Positions 40,996-52,640 of a stretch of DNA of 64,000 nt are shown in pieces; position 1 is the first letter of the stretch; the number at the start of each line of letters is the position of its first letter. The stretch lies in contig JABYQU010000071.1 in the NCBI GenBank assembly GCA_022264855.1, forward strand, positions 79,421 to 143,420, read 5' to 3'. The translations under genes were made by a program, and so were the position numbers. The notes beneath the pieces were generated by a model. That model was given only the letters and a program-made list of their open reading frames with translations. It searched no databases and was not told the DNA's origin. Source of the DNA: Lenzites betulinus. Its lineage: Eukaryota > Basidiomycota > Agaricomycetes > Polyporales > Polyporaceae.

Positions 40996-43915
40996 TTACT
41001 TACGTGTTTTCCCACCTCTCCTTGGCGCAGATGCCTTTCCTCTCGTTGTGCCAGCTGCCTTTGTAGATCGTGTTTTCCTGGTCGATGCGCTGGCATCATC
41101 CTCCATGACGTGGGTGGTATCCGCCTCATCTCCATTGTCCGCATGTGCTGTTGTCTTGTCAGGCCGCGTGCGCTTCACGGACGGCGTTGCTTCGTCATAG
41201 CGACGTGGCATTTTGCGTTTGCGTTGAGGCCGTGAGGTTGCGCTGGCAGGATCCTCCTCGTCAGGCGTCGATGCAGACACAGAGGGATTGGGCGCGGGCG
41301 TGGGGACGGAAGGCGCGGACGCGGGGACAGGAGGCGCGGGCACGGGGACGGGCGGCACGGGCGTGGTGGGGACAGGCGGTGCAGGCGTGGTGGGGACAGG
41401 TGGCGCGGGCACGGGGACAGTGGCGGTAGGCGCGGGAACAGCAGTGGTAGGCGCGGGCGCGCTGGGGACAGGCGGAGCGGGAGGATGCGCGGGCGCAGGC
41501 ACAGGGACAGCAGCGACGGGCACGGACACAGGCGGCGCGGGCACAGGAGGCGTAAGCGCAGGGGAAGTGGCAGTGGTCGCGGGGACAGCGGCAGCGAGCG
41601 CGGGGACAGCGGCAGCGAGCGCGGGGACAGCGGCAGCGAGCGCGGGGACAGCGCTAGCGAGCGCGGGCACAGGAGGCGTGGGCGGAGGCGGCGCAGACAC
41701 AGGGGAAGTGGCCGTGGTTGCGGGGACAGCGCCAGCGAGCGCGGGGACAGCGGCGGCGAGCGCGGGGACAGCGGCGGCGAGCGCGGGGACAGGAGGCGTG
41801 GGCACAGGCGGCGCGGACACAGGAGGCGTGGGCGCAGGCGGCGCGGACACAGGGGAAGTGGCGGTGGTTGCGGGGACAGCGCCAGCGAGCGCGGGGACAG
41901 CGCCAGCGAGCGCGGGGACAGCGCCAGCGAGCGCGGGGACAGTAGCAGTAAGCGCGGGGACAGGAATGGCGGGCGCGCCGGGAAGAGGGGGCGCAGGCAC
42001 GTATTGTGCCGCGGACAGGGTAGCGCCGGAGGGAAGGCCATTCGATGACGTCTCTTGCCGATTTCCTGGAATGTCACTTGTGCTTGCTGCGTGATGCCCG
42101 CTGGATGTGCCAATATTGAGCATTGATTCACCGATAGCGGTCTGCTGCACGAGGCTCTGAGTGGGCGCCAGGACATGGGGGCCAGACTCGGTGTCCTTGT
42201 CCATGACGAAGAGGCCCTGTCCAAAATCAAACGGAGCATCAAGACCGTTGATGTCTTTCCCATACATGGCCAGGTCCATGAGGTCGAGGAAGCCTTCATC
42301 GTAAGCCGCGGTGCCGAAGAGCAGCGAAGGGTCGGCGCCGGTGTCATCGGCCTCATGGAGGGGAGCACTGAGAGAATCTACCAAGGAAGGGTTCAGAAGA
42401 GGATCATTGATCACTGTTCAGAGGGGACTTTCAGTCAGCATCGAGAGAAGGATGACAGAAACGGAAGGACAAACCGGTGGAAGATACCGGAGCTGTGCCG
42501 GGGGGGCGGCCACATCGGAGCGCGAGGATTGGGCCGAACTACCAGATGATGGCGATAACGTCGTAGGCCTAGGCTTGTCATCATGTGGTTGGATGATAGT
42601 GAGTGCCCGCCTTTGACACTCCTGCTGGGCTACACGCTGTTCAACTTAGCTGAAACGGACAATAATAAGTTCACTCACTGTATACACCTTTAGCAAAGTG
42701 CACCATGGGACGAATAAACTGATCCTTGAAGTTCGGCACAACCTGGTCAAATGTGTGACCCGTGGGGGTGGTTCCAAAATGACAGCTTCGGTGATGTCCG
42801 TGAGGAAGGGATGCACTTGAGCGAATTGTGATAGACTTACGCAAAACTAGTAATTTCACCCCCGCGTTCGGGGTTTGGACCGGCGCCCACAACTGAGATG
42901 CACCACCCGCACATCTCGGCAATTGGCGCAAGTACGCGCTCAATCCAGCCAGGCGCTGCATTCAGTGCTCTACAGATAATCATTAGACGCATGTGGAAGG
43001 GTTTATGCATATGACACACCGCTGATAGTCCTCAGGCATCTTGTTTTTCGCTTGAGGCACCTGGGAAGGGACGGCGAGCAGGCGTGTCTCTTCGACAACA
43101 CGCGCGGCCACTGCTTCCTTAACGGCCGGCGGTTCCGCTTCAAAAAGTTGATTGATGGTACGACGAGTGACCGTAAGAGTTTCGGCGTGCGAAAGAGCGC
43201 GCCCCGCGGAAAGACGCGCAGCGTCAAGCGCGGCGTTCACGAGGGCACGTTTTGCAGCATCGTAGTACATTCGGATGTAAACCTCTCTTGCATGAGGTGC
43301 TCGTTTGCCCTTTGGAGCTCCTAAAACCTCACGGGGCAGGGGTGCGGCGGCAGCACGCACCGTGCGTGACTCACTGGCGTGGTTCTGGAACCAGCGGTTG
43401 ATTTGCTAGAGGTCACGACACCATCAATACGTTCATCTCTAGTATTGCTGGTATACATCGCCGAACTCACTGTCTTCCTCTTCGTCTCTGCTTTTGCCAA
43501 CTCTGTCTCTTGCTCAGCAGTCAACTCTTCATTTTCTCCGAACAGAAGCTTGCGCTCGGGCCACCTGAGGAACCACGAGTGGTGCACTGACAGCTGCCAG
43601 TTTCCTAGCCGGCCCTTAGCCCGGGCTTCTTGAAATGCCGGCTTCAGCTCCAAGAGCCACTTGCGCTGTTCGTCTGTAGTCCATGTGGGGGGGCCATTGG
43701 TTCTGTGTAGGTATGTAAACTCGAGAGGGATAACAGAGGTGTAGAGGGGGACTGAGGCCTAAGGACGAACCCGGCCACTCATCCACACAGTGCACCTCCA
43801 TCGGCGGAAGAGGGCTGAAAGTTGTGAAGCGAATAACGAGACGTCCACGCGTGAGTTTCCGTGGTTCTACTAGAGGAAATACGTTTGCAATCTGATTTTG
43901 CCACCAGGTCCGCAT
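40996..43915 (-). CDS. Homeodomain-like protein with Pro/Ala heptad-repeat tail (KDZ-associated)
   Basis: The probable start is ATG 43915 (MRTWWQNQIANVFPL). Further exons give WTTDEQRKWLLELKPAFQEA, SVHHSWFLRWPERKLLFGE and TKRKTQINRWFQNHASESR. The last segment has the WFxN pattern of a homeodomain recognition helix, preceded by a spliced helix-rich region. Then come conserved blocks (ALVNAALDAARLSAGRALSH, ETLTVTRRTINQLFEAEPPA, WIERVLAPIAEMCGWCISVV). The last exon (about 42415-40996) encodes 470 residues of mostly Pro/Ala. Its core is a seven-residue repeat of the VPALAGA/VPALAAA type, encoded by a 21-bp tandem repeat. The tail ends in a basic, NLS-like stretch (RPQRKRKMPRRYDEA). The exon near 43660-43720 has an uncertain join. 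The function is unknown. Confidence 0.66.
41575..41960. repeat. 21-bp tandem repeat inside the heptad tail
   Basis: Plus-strand units of about GCGAGCGCGGGGACAGCGGC plus one base recur in blocks of three to four, separated by longer Pro-rich units. Because the unit is a multiple of three, copy-number change keeps the frame. Confidence 0.8.
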
Positions 43916-43951
43916 GCTCAACAGGGTCGTGCAAGGGTTGGGTCCCAACCG

Positions 43952-43957
43952 TATAAA
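43952..43957 (+). promoter_or_regulatory. TATAAA box in a 112-bp divergent promoter
   Basis: TATAAA lies 71 bases before ATG 44028. The divergent homeodomain-like gene starts at 43915, so both genes share a very short intergenic space. Confidence 0.5.
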
Positions 43958-44027
43958 TCCACGCCCTCTTGCTCTCATCCCTTCATCCGCTCTCACTTCG
44001 TTTCTCTTCATTCCCGCCTCTTCTCTC

Positions 44028-45233
44028 ATGGCTTCCAACGCTGGTGCTCCGGAACATGAGGACGCGGATAGCCCCGCGTCCCCACGTTTCACTATCGGGC
44101 AGTTGTTTGTGCTCATGCTCCACATCGCCGAGGACTCCGACGGTGAGTATATTATCCTATATATGAAATTTCTACTGCTTACCATGCGCGTCCAGCCCTT
44201 GACCCAAGCCGCGATGCACGGCCTCCGTGCCTCGACTGCCTTCGCCGCCAGATCCTCGGTAAGCATAGCAACTAGTACTCAGCCGTGCACATGTACTAAC
44301 TATCTTCGGCAGGCGACAGGGAGATCCACGCTCAGCTCAGTCGTGCACAACCCTCGGTGCACGGCAGCGCTCTCAGCAGCGAGGCTTGGGATCGCTGGCT
44401 CTGGAACAATGTATCTCCGGGGTCGTCCTGGATGGCGGCGAACCTCCCGGAAGTCCTCCCGGACCCCTCCCTCATACCCCCCGCGCTGTCGCGTGACCGC
44501 CCCCAAACCACGGGTGCAGAATGCGACAACACCGACACAAATAGCAGCGACGCATACTATTCGTCCCGCGCCAGCAGCCCCGTGCCCTCTACTCGCAGTA
44601 ACCATCCTTCGGCTGCCGGTCGCCCCTCTACCCACAGCATGCCAGCGGCAGCGCCTCCAACCACGTCTCATCGTGCTTCCGTGTCCGCACCCGCGGCGCC
44701 TGCGACGGTCTCGACTCGGCCACCCCCCACGTTCACCACCCCGCATATGTCCTCGGCTGCCGCGTTCCCCACTCCTGCGATTCGCCCGTACGCGCTCTCC
44801 TCCGTTAGCGCCACACGCCCCTCCGGCATGCCCTCTGCCGTGCGGTTCAACAACTCCGCATACGTCAGGGCTGCCCCTGCATCGCGCGCAAGCACCACGC
44901 CTCCGACCTCACCGGTGATAGCAGCATCTTCACCCGCCGCTCCCGCGCCCACTACTCCTGCTGTCCCTCCCGGGCTCACCGCCCCTGGTGAAGCTGTCCC
45001 TCTGCAGGTCTGGTATGTGGTGACGTGCGGGCGCAGAGTCGGCGTCTTCGATAACCAGTAAGTGTGTGATAAATATTATGTTATATGATATTCACTCCAT
45101 ACACAGTGCCCTGGCAGTCTGGTCCGTGACAGGCGTTCGTGGCAACTCCTCACGGTCGTACGGCTCGCGCGAGGAAGCCGAGCGCGCGTTCAAAGACGCG
45201 CAGGACATGGGTATCGTCACGGAGGTTTCCTAA
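44028..45233 (+). CDS. Protein with C-terminal RNase H1 N-terminal (viroplasmin-type) domain
   Basis: Four exons: about 44028-44143, 44196-44259, 44313-45057 and 45107-45233. The start is MASNAGAPEHEDADSPASPR. A conserved middle (RPPCLDCLRRQILGDREIHA, GSALSSEAWDRWLWNNV) leads to a Ser/Pro/Ala-rich linker of about 170 residues. The last 60 residues (VWYVVTCGRRVGVFDNHALA, SRSYGSREEAERAFKDAQD) match the small domain found at the N-terminus of RNase H1. That domain binds RNA-DNA hybrid or double-stranded RNA. No RNase H catalytic domain is present. It sits between the homeodomain-like gene and other KDZ-associated genes. Confidence 0.72.
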
Positions 45234-45660
45234 AAAAGCCAACTCGTCTTAGTCGGCCACCTGCGACTCTTTCCTTGCTATCTTCCCCGCCTATCTGTTC
45301 CTGTGTCTGTCCCCCCATATGCTGATTCTTTCGCTCAATCTTACTATGCACCTCCCCTCTCCTCTTAGATGTTATCTGTTGCGGTAGTGAGCTAATGTCG
45401 TCGTGGACTGCGCGCCGGCATTTTGGCTGAAGTGTCATACTTGTGGATTCAGCGTAGTAGTCGCGGATCCAGAGTCATAGAACATTGCGGGTAGTAGCCT
45501 ACTGTACCCTGATAGAGTGGCCTGCTGCGTCGTATACGGAACGTTTAACCTCCCTCAATACATTTTTGGCAGATTTGAACATTTAGGCCGCATAAGACGA
45601 TAAATAGTCATGGTTCGTCGGAGATATATTTGGCCTGCCACCACTCTCATCTCATACGCT

Positions 45661-46417
45661 ATGGGACGTCGCGCGAAGTACACCACCGCAAGTGCGAAAA
45701 GTGCTGCTAAGCGTGCGCAGTCCCAGAACTACCGCGCGACATCTAGGTATCATAACACGTAGTACAGTGAATAATATGGCTCTAATTGTGACTACCTACT
45801 ACAGCGGACGGGAGGCACGAGCGAGGGAGAACCATAAGCAGTATGTGAGACGCAAAGTCATGAAGCACACATTACTGGGTGTCCCCGCTCCCCCGGAGCT
45901 TCTCAAGCGAGCTAAGAGAGCACTCTGCGCATCTCTCGCGGTCAACGATCCCGGCCCGTTGTTAGGTCTATGGACGCCGCCGTACAACTTCGAGAATCCA
46001 GACCCGGGCACCCTTGACGACTTGAAGACAATCACCGGCGGTGAAACCACTCTGATGCTGTTAGGAGGGCTTCAGTATAACAAAATCGTCATGGATGGAT
46101 GGAGCCGCTACGAAGAATGGGTTAGTGCAGAGGTCGCGACCGTCACCGAATCCGAAGTCATTCAAGAGGTTGCCGCGAGGATTCAGGGATGGGTGAAGTT
46201 GAAGGATTCATTGGTCGCGGACACAGATCAGCGCGAGGCTGAGATAAGGGAGATTGCGTTGGACTGGGGGGCCAAAGTTGTTTGTATGCTTGCAGAGGAG
46301 TGGCACACTTGGGCACATGAGGGTGTAGCTGTTTGGAAGGAACATCATCGGACGGGAGGATTGCCGTGGCAGCGTATGATGAGGGAGGTGATGCGGTTGT
46401 ACAACACAGATAAATGA
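45661..46417 (+). CDS. Uncharacterised MGRRAK-type protein (KDZ-associated)
   Basis: Two exons, 45661-45746 and 45805-46417, give 232 residues. It starts MGRRAKYTTASAKSAAKRAQ, strongly basic, followed by SGREARARENHKQYVRRK and a helical, mostly polar region (LWTPPYNFENPDPGTLDDLK, VMDGWSRYEEWVSAEVATV). I do not recognise a domain with known function. The basic N-terminus suggests nucleic acid binding (inference). A TATATTT motif lies about 35 bases upstream of the ATG. Confidence 0.65.
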
Positions 46418-47052
46418 CAAACTGCATTTGTATGTGACTATCGTTAACGTGTCCTTGAGAGACGTGCCGGGATGCTGTGATTCATAACGAGGGCAGGGTG
46501 TAATTCTAGCAGTACTGACTAGCACTACTGCTGGCGGTGGTGCTCCTTCCACACCGCAGGTCAAAGTTTGTTGCTCATGCCCAAGCCCTAGACTGTTGAG
46601 TTCCGTTTTTTACATATGCGCTCCAGTCACCAATTAGCATGCACAATAGTTGTGTATGGATTGAGATATAAGTTGCGTGAATATTCGTTCTCAGGTATAC
46701 CTTTATCTGCGCTCTGATTGGTCCTTCGGTAGGAACGAAATGGGCGTCAAGTCCTTGTCGCCGGTTCGGGTAATCCTACTACTTCCTCTTTCATACCATC
46801 ACTAACTCTGCACTCGACGCCACCGCCATATCCTTGCAGTCGTCGACATTCGCACGTGTTCAATCAGATATTATCACAGGTGCGTGCACCGTAAGAATTA
46901 GTATTTCAGCCGCCCTCTAATCGGATGATAGACTATGCGATGCGACACGTAGCATCTTGCTGGCGGGATAGTGGGTCTCATTGGCGTTGTGAGCCCGAGT
47001 AACTTGGCTAGTCAGGTGCGTATTCAAGAGAACTATCATAACGCACCATAGC
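46418..47052. other. Intergenic inside the KDZ-associated cluster
   Basis: About 635 bases, relatively AT-rich, without a supported gene. I could not find an inverted-repeat partner for it elsewhere in the cluster. Confidence 0.45.
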
Positions 47053-47336
47053 ATGACTTACGTGGGTCAGCAGAACCATCCGGTGCTGCTATCGCCGACC
47101 ATTGCTCCTCGGGGCACGTTCTATCCCTTCTCGGCACCCACGCCTATCGGCGAGCAACAACCCGCACTCATCTATCAAGGACACTATCTCCTGGCCGAAT
47201 CGAATACACAATATGGACATATGCGTAGGTGAGGAGGACGGATCCCCCGTGGTCTCAGTCGCTGCGCTGACATGTCATACCGGCGTTTAACAGAAATCAG
47301 AGCTCCCCCGCTCCTTGCGCACTTGCGCGCCACTAA
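47053..47336 (+). CDS. Possible small spliced ORF (hypothetical)
   Basis: ATG 47053 opens a frame (MTYVGQQNHPVLLSPTIAPR, then EQQPALIYQGHYLLAESN) up to a GTGAGG donor at about 47229. Joined to an acceptor at about 47293 it ends at TAA 47334-47336, giving roughly 73 residues. The composition looks protein-like, but no family is recognised. It precedes the KDZ transposase gene on the same strand. Confidence 0.33.
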
Positions 47337-47495
47337 TCTAAGGCATACTGATTCCCTGGTGAGTTGAGACGATGTTCCGATGGTCATCGGAGTACTGGGA
47401 AGCAGGATCAACTGACTCGCCGCCGCTTTCGGCTCCTGCCTCTTCGCAGTCCTCGGTCTTCGCGGCGTGTCAGACATTGTGCTGCTCGCTCAGCC

Positions 47496-47501
47496 TATAA
47501 A
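47496..47501 (+). promoter_or_regulatory. TATAAA box of the KDZ gene
   Basis: TATAAA lies 62 bases before the end of the 5' flank of ATG 47563, at a normal distance for a core promoter. Confidence 0.5.
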
Positions 47502-47562
47502 GCATATGGTGTTCCCCCATTCCCCTAGGCTGAGCCGTCCACTCCTTTAGTACCCGCCCATC

Positions 47563-50500
47563 ATGGCTCCTCCGTGGCTCAAACGCTTCCTCTCGTTCAT
47601 GAAACGCTCTCGGCGTGCAAAAAAAACCACTCATTACACTCTCTCCGACGATGAGGACAAGGACGACGACGTGTCCACCACCCTTTCGTTCGACGTGCAT
47701 AGGCACACTGACTTCTCCTACGGCGATGCGGGCGTCTCACGACGCACTTCCTATACTACCGTCCCTCATTCTTGACGCAAGCGTCAGCGATCCTGCTCCC
47801 TCCCTTCCCTCGTCTCGGTCCCGGACAGTCTTGCTAGCGATGATGCGGTCAACCATGCCTTGAACGACCCCGTCGACATCAACTATCTCATCGACCGCCT
47901 CGCAGTTCTTGACGACCACATCCCCCGCAAGAGAACCGCTGCCGTACGTGCCCCTTTAACTCCTATTGCGCACATTGTACTCACACAACGATGGCAGGAC
48001 CGACCCCTGCTCCAATGGAGAGACGATGTCGAAGAATATATGAACGAGCTTTACCGCTTAGAAGGACGGGGCAATTTCGCGGATGGGCGGTGTCCGTGTG
48101 GCTCTCAGGCCGAGCGTGCAATGTTCAGGTGCGACGACTGCCTCGACCGCCGGTTGCACTGTCAAACGTGCATGGTTTTGTATCATACGCGACACCCCCT
48201 TCATCGGGTCCAGGTAAGCCCGTTTGCATTTGGGTGATCAATACAGGTTCCTGATATATCGTCCTAGCGGTGGGACGGCGGTCACTTCGCTCGTGTTACT
48301 CTGAAATCGCTTGGCCTGCGCGTTCAGCTGGGGCACGAGCCTGGTGAAGCATGTCGTTGCCCGAAGCCTGCCTTTGGTGACGATTTCGTTTTGATCGACG
48401 TGTCCGGAGTCGTCGAGATCGGCGTCGATTTCTGTGGATGCAGCGAGGCCTTGCCTCACCACGTTCAGTTGTTGCGTACGCGATGGTATCCCGCGACGTC
48501 AATCAATCCCAAGACAGCTGCCACGTTCGCCGTCCTCCAGCACTTCCAACTCCTCTCCGCTTACTCCAAGGTATCAAGCTGGGAGTTCTACAACTCTCTT
48601 GCGCGTCTCACGGACAACACAGGTGTCCGTCCTTGCAAGGTATTTTTTTAAATATGTCATACCGCTATGGCTTGGCAATGTCGCTCATTCAACCCTCAGG
48701 ATCGTTACCATGCCTTCATGCGCATAATGCGTGAATGGCGCTATCTGAAGAACTTGAAGCGTGCTGGCAGCAGTCAATACAAGGCCCGTGACGCTGGTTC
48801 TTGTGCTGTCGCATGCCCTGCGTGCCCACAGCCGGGTAGGAACCTCCCGGAGGACTGGGAAACTGCACCAAAGGAAGAATCGTAAGTGCTGCGATGCGTC
48901 AACTGCACATGTGTACTGAAAACAGTAGTTGGCTGTATAGGCTATACGTCGCCATCGACGCCAACTTCCGCCTGAAGCGGAAGAAGGTCTCCTCGGAGTC
49001 TCTCGATCCTAGCCTTAACGACGGGTCAGCTTATATGGTAAAGGAATCAACCTACAAAGCCCACCTTGCTACGTTTGACAACCACCACACCGACCCCTCC
49101 GATCACTGCAACAACCATGATGCCGTCAAACTCTCATCATTGAAGGGCGCCGCAGGTCTTTCCGCCTCAGGCTTGGCAACGGTCGACTGCGCGCGCCACG
49201 ATATGAAGCGGCCGTGCTCGTCAGGCGATCTCCAGAAGGGCGAACGGTATGCCTTTTTTTTTCTTGCGTCCGCGTCCTTGTGCTCACGTTCAGATTAATC
49301 TAGATACGTCAATATCGACTACCTCTTTTACTCGTCCCTCCGTCAAAATGCTCCTCGATACATCACCGCGTCTTACGACGTTGCATGCTTCTACGACCGG
49401 AAGATCGAGGGCCGATTTGCTTCATACGGTTTCGACTCTTCGGCACATACCATCACATGGGCGATCCCCAAGTTCCATATCAACGCTCACCGAGAACGCT
49501 GCCGCGCTGACTATAATCTCCATTTCCTCCTGCACTCTGCGCGCAACGACGGCGAAGGCGTAGAGCGTGGCTGGGGAAGGACGAACCCAGCGGCTGCGAG
49601 TACGAAGGAGATGGGCCCCGGGACTCGGCGCGACTTCCTCGACGACATTTTTGCCCACCATAACTGGCAAAAGGTCACCGCTCTACGTAAGTACCTGCTG
49701 TGGCCCGCTGTGAACAAACCTAATACTTATTTTCAGCGTCATCGCTACTCAGCAAGATCAAGAATGCTGTCAGCGAACGTGAGACACACGTGGCAGCCTT
49801 CGAAGAGTACACTGCGTCTCTTCCTCGGGAGGCTACCACAGCCTGGGAGGCGGCAGTCACTGCATGGGAACATGACTCCTCGCAGCCCAATCCGTTTCTG
49901 CTCAACCGACCCGGTACGTCATTGGTTTTCTGTCGTTCACACAAGTTCCGCTGATTTACTGTTTACGCAGTCATCACACAGGCAGCCGTGAAGCGCCAGC
50001 TCATGGAGGAGGAAGCAAAGGACCTACACGAGGGCAGATCGACCGCTATACACGAGAAGCTATCCGCTATCGGTGTCGTAATTGCGGGTATCGACCTCGA
50101 GGATCAACAGTAAGCTGCCTTCCCCTTTCGACGCAACTCCCGCTAATTATTTGAGTAGGATTCGCTTGAAGGCAGATGTTCTTGCACTCCACCTTCATGC
50201 CTCGGATTTGCAGCGCGCGCGTCTCCAGGACCGTCAGAATGTTCTACGCCGCCGCATCGATGCTTGGGCGGAGATTCAACAACTCTACATGCCCGCAGTG
50301 GTTTCGCAGCGCGCCCGCATGATGAACATCTCCGATTCCGTGTTCTCCCATGCAATACCACTCCTGCTCCCGTCCGAAGCCTATCCCGACATCGCCTGTC
50401 CTACTCCTCTCGTGGAACATGAATGGCGTCTTCGATATGCTCAGGCTCACGAGGCCCTCGACGACCTCCGCGGACACCTGGAAGTTCGTACACATTTGTA

Positions 50501-51263
50501 CCAGTTCAAGGATCGCTTTGCTCGCGGACAGCGCCCGAACACTCGCGCCATGTCAGTCATCAAGCAGCTCGATGCCAAAATCGCGCTTGACGCGGAGAGA
50601 TACCGTTGCGCGCGCTCGGCCTTGCACAACCTCTGCGGCGTCTTGCAGAAGTCAGGCTGGCAGGAAACCCTACGCCCGCTTGCAGATGCCGACATTCGCC
50701 ATATCACGGAGGGCGCAGACGGACAGTCCGAGGGGCGCCGCACTCTTTCTTGGATCTGGACGACCGCCGATGCAGAGGGGGAGCAGGGTGTTGATGACGC
50801 CATCAATGCCAGCTTGAAGGAATGTAAGTCTGTCCACGTCTGCATGACCTGCACACAAGTATTGATTGCGACCGCATTACTAGCCCTACGAGTGGAGTGG
50901 TGTAAGGCGCGGGCGCGGGCGCATCGCTGGTCCGAGGAGGTCGACCTTCTCCAGGAGGAGATGCGGCGAGTCATCACTTATCACGAGTGGGACCGCACGC
51001 GATGGCTGTCGCTTGTAGGCACGCGTTTCAGCGGGAGAGCTGATTATCGCGAGGGGTACGATGCATACGCCACGCGCCAGGCTGTCACCCGGCGTGCAAT
51101 GCGCGACTACTGTCGCAGGGCCTGGCGGCACGTTCCGGAGTGGATCGAACTGGGTGAAGAAAGCTCCGCTCCTACTGCCCGTCTGAAGGTTTGGCTTACC
51201 GGAGTATTCCCCGGAGACTCAAAGTCCGAGCTCGCCGTGCCTCTTGCCGTCCAATCTGACTGA
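47563..51263 (+). pseudogene. KDZ (Kyakuja-Dileera-Zisupton) transposase with CxC2 cysteine cluster, in-frame stop
   Basis: ATG 47563 (MAPPWLKRFLSFMKRSRRAK). The N-terminal part is acidic and reaches TGA at 47773-47775, after which the same frame continues (LASDDAVNHALNDPVDINYL). The CxC2 cluster follows (CPCGSQAERAMFRCDDC, LHCQTCMVLYHTRHPLH, ACRCPKPAFG, VDFCGC). The KDZ core has TVDCARHDMKRP, SGDLQKGERYVNIDYLF, ASYDVACFYDRKI, IPKFHINAHRERCRADYN, GEGVERGWGRTNPAAASTKE and DDIFAHHNWQKV. A helical C-terminal region runs to the stop at 51263. About ten introns of 50-60 nt have good sites. Apart from the early TGA the frame looks intact. A cryptic intron over the stop is possible, but I found no good donor. 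This family moves DNA by cut-and-paste. Confidence 0.82.
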
Positions 51264-51894
51264 CTAGTTAGTTATCAATAGCTGCTTACATTAATTCTTG
51301 CTTCTAGTACGGGACCATTACATCGTGTCCTACCGCACCACCGCCATACTATCCCTCCTAGTCGTCCAGCTTCAAGTAGTAATACATTGTCCCCCGGGCC
51401 GTAGTAACTTAGCATACCTCCTTGATAGTGAACATCATTAGATAGTGAACGCTTCAGTACAGCTGCAATTCGCATAATGCATACACTGTTTGTATTAAAC
51501 ATCAATACATCGCGATGAAGGAGAAGCGCCCGTGACAAGCTTCCCAATGACAAGTCAAACTAGCTTGCCCTTGCACGCTCACTTACTCTCTCTCAGCACT
51601 TCCCAGTGCAACAACCGCCACAGCTATCCCACATTCTGAGAGAACCTCTTAGGAGACCGCATCTACATGCTAACGTTAGCACTTACCGCCGCCATCTCTT
51701 TCCTCCTCTCTTTGCACTGGTTCTCTTACTCTCTACTCAAACTACGCTGCAAGTCCTTCTCGTCGTCCGCTAGCACGCACCCCGCTTGTCCAGCACCCGC
51801 GCCCGCACTCTGTAGACCCCTCCGCGTAGGCAACACGCCCGAACCCTGTATAGTAACTCCCGTCCCGCCCCACGTAAGCTCTGCCCGCAGCCCG
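51264..51894. other. Intergenic, right flank of the KDZ gene
   Basis: About 630 bases. A short sub-repeat (AGATAGTGAACG / TGATAGTGAACA) lies at 51424-51450. No terminal inverted repeat of the KDZ unit could be identified by eye. Confidence 0.4.
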
Positions 51895-52640
51895 CATCCC
51901 CTTCAACCCCCAACTCACATCCCAGCTCGCGCTCCATGTAACCGCTCACGCCCACGCCTGCACCCGCCACCCTGCAAGCCCCGTATAGCAGCCCGTGCCC
52001 CGTATAGTGCCCCCACGCCCCCGTAGAGTAGCCCGCGCCTGCGCCGCCGCTGAGCAACCCCCCCCGCACGTCTGCGCCCGCGCCCGCGCCCCCATAGAGC
52101 AGCCCGCATCCGCGACCTAGCAGAGCAGCCCCCACGCGCACGCGCCGCACCCCAGCAGAGCAGCCCCCACGCCCCCGCGCACGCCCCCGTAGAGCAGCCC
52201 GCGCCTGCGCCCCAGCAGAGCAGCCCCAACGCGCCCGCGCCCGCGCCCCCGCATACCAACCCGCGCCCGCGCCACCGCTGAGCAGCCCCCCACGCGCCCG
52301 CGCCGCGCCCCAGCAGAGCAGCCCCAATGCGCCCACACCTGCGCCCCCGTAGAGCAGCCCGCGCCCACGCCGCCGCTGAGCAACCCCCCGCACGCCTGCA
52401 CCCCCGCGCGCGCCCCCGTAGAACAGCCCGCGCCTGCGCCCCCGCATAGCAGCACCCCGCGCCCCCGTAGCACCCCGCGCCCCCGTGGAGCATCCCGTGC
52501 CCCCGCCCCCGCCCGCGCCGCCGCAGCGCAGCACCCCGCGCCCCCGTAGAGCAGCCCGCGCCCCCGCATACCACCCTGCGCGCCGTATGGTAACCCGCAC
52601 CCGCGTCCCGAATAGCACTCGCGCGCCCCGCAGGCTGCGC
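51895..52640. repeat. C-rich minisatellite
   Basis: Plus strand built from irregular copies of units such as CGCCCCCGTAGAGCAGCCCG and CGCCCCAGCAGAGCAGCCCC, interleaved with CGCCCACGCC-type pieces. The strand bias is strong: the minus strand is G-rich. All minus frames stay open for long stretches and encode Gly/Ala/Arg repeats, which I read as a by-product of the repeat. Confidence 0.85.

Noticed and set aside
41288..42094. Plus-strand frame of 268 codons (Gly/Ala/Thr repeats)
   Set aside because: It is the antisense shadow of the Pro/Ala heptad tail.
40222..52640. Terminal inverted repeats for a KDZ unit
   Set aside because: Comparison by eye of the flanks at 40.2-41 kb, 46.4-47 kb and 51.3-51.9 kb gave no convincing inverted match, so no boundaries are claimed.
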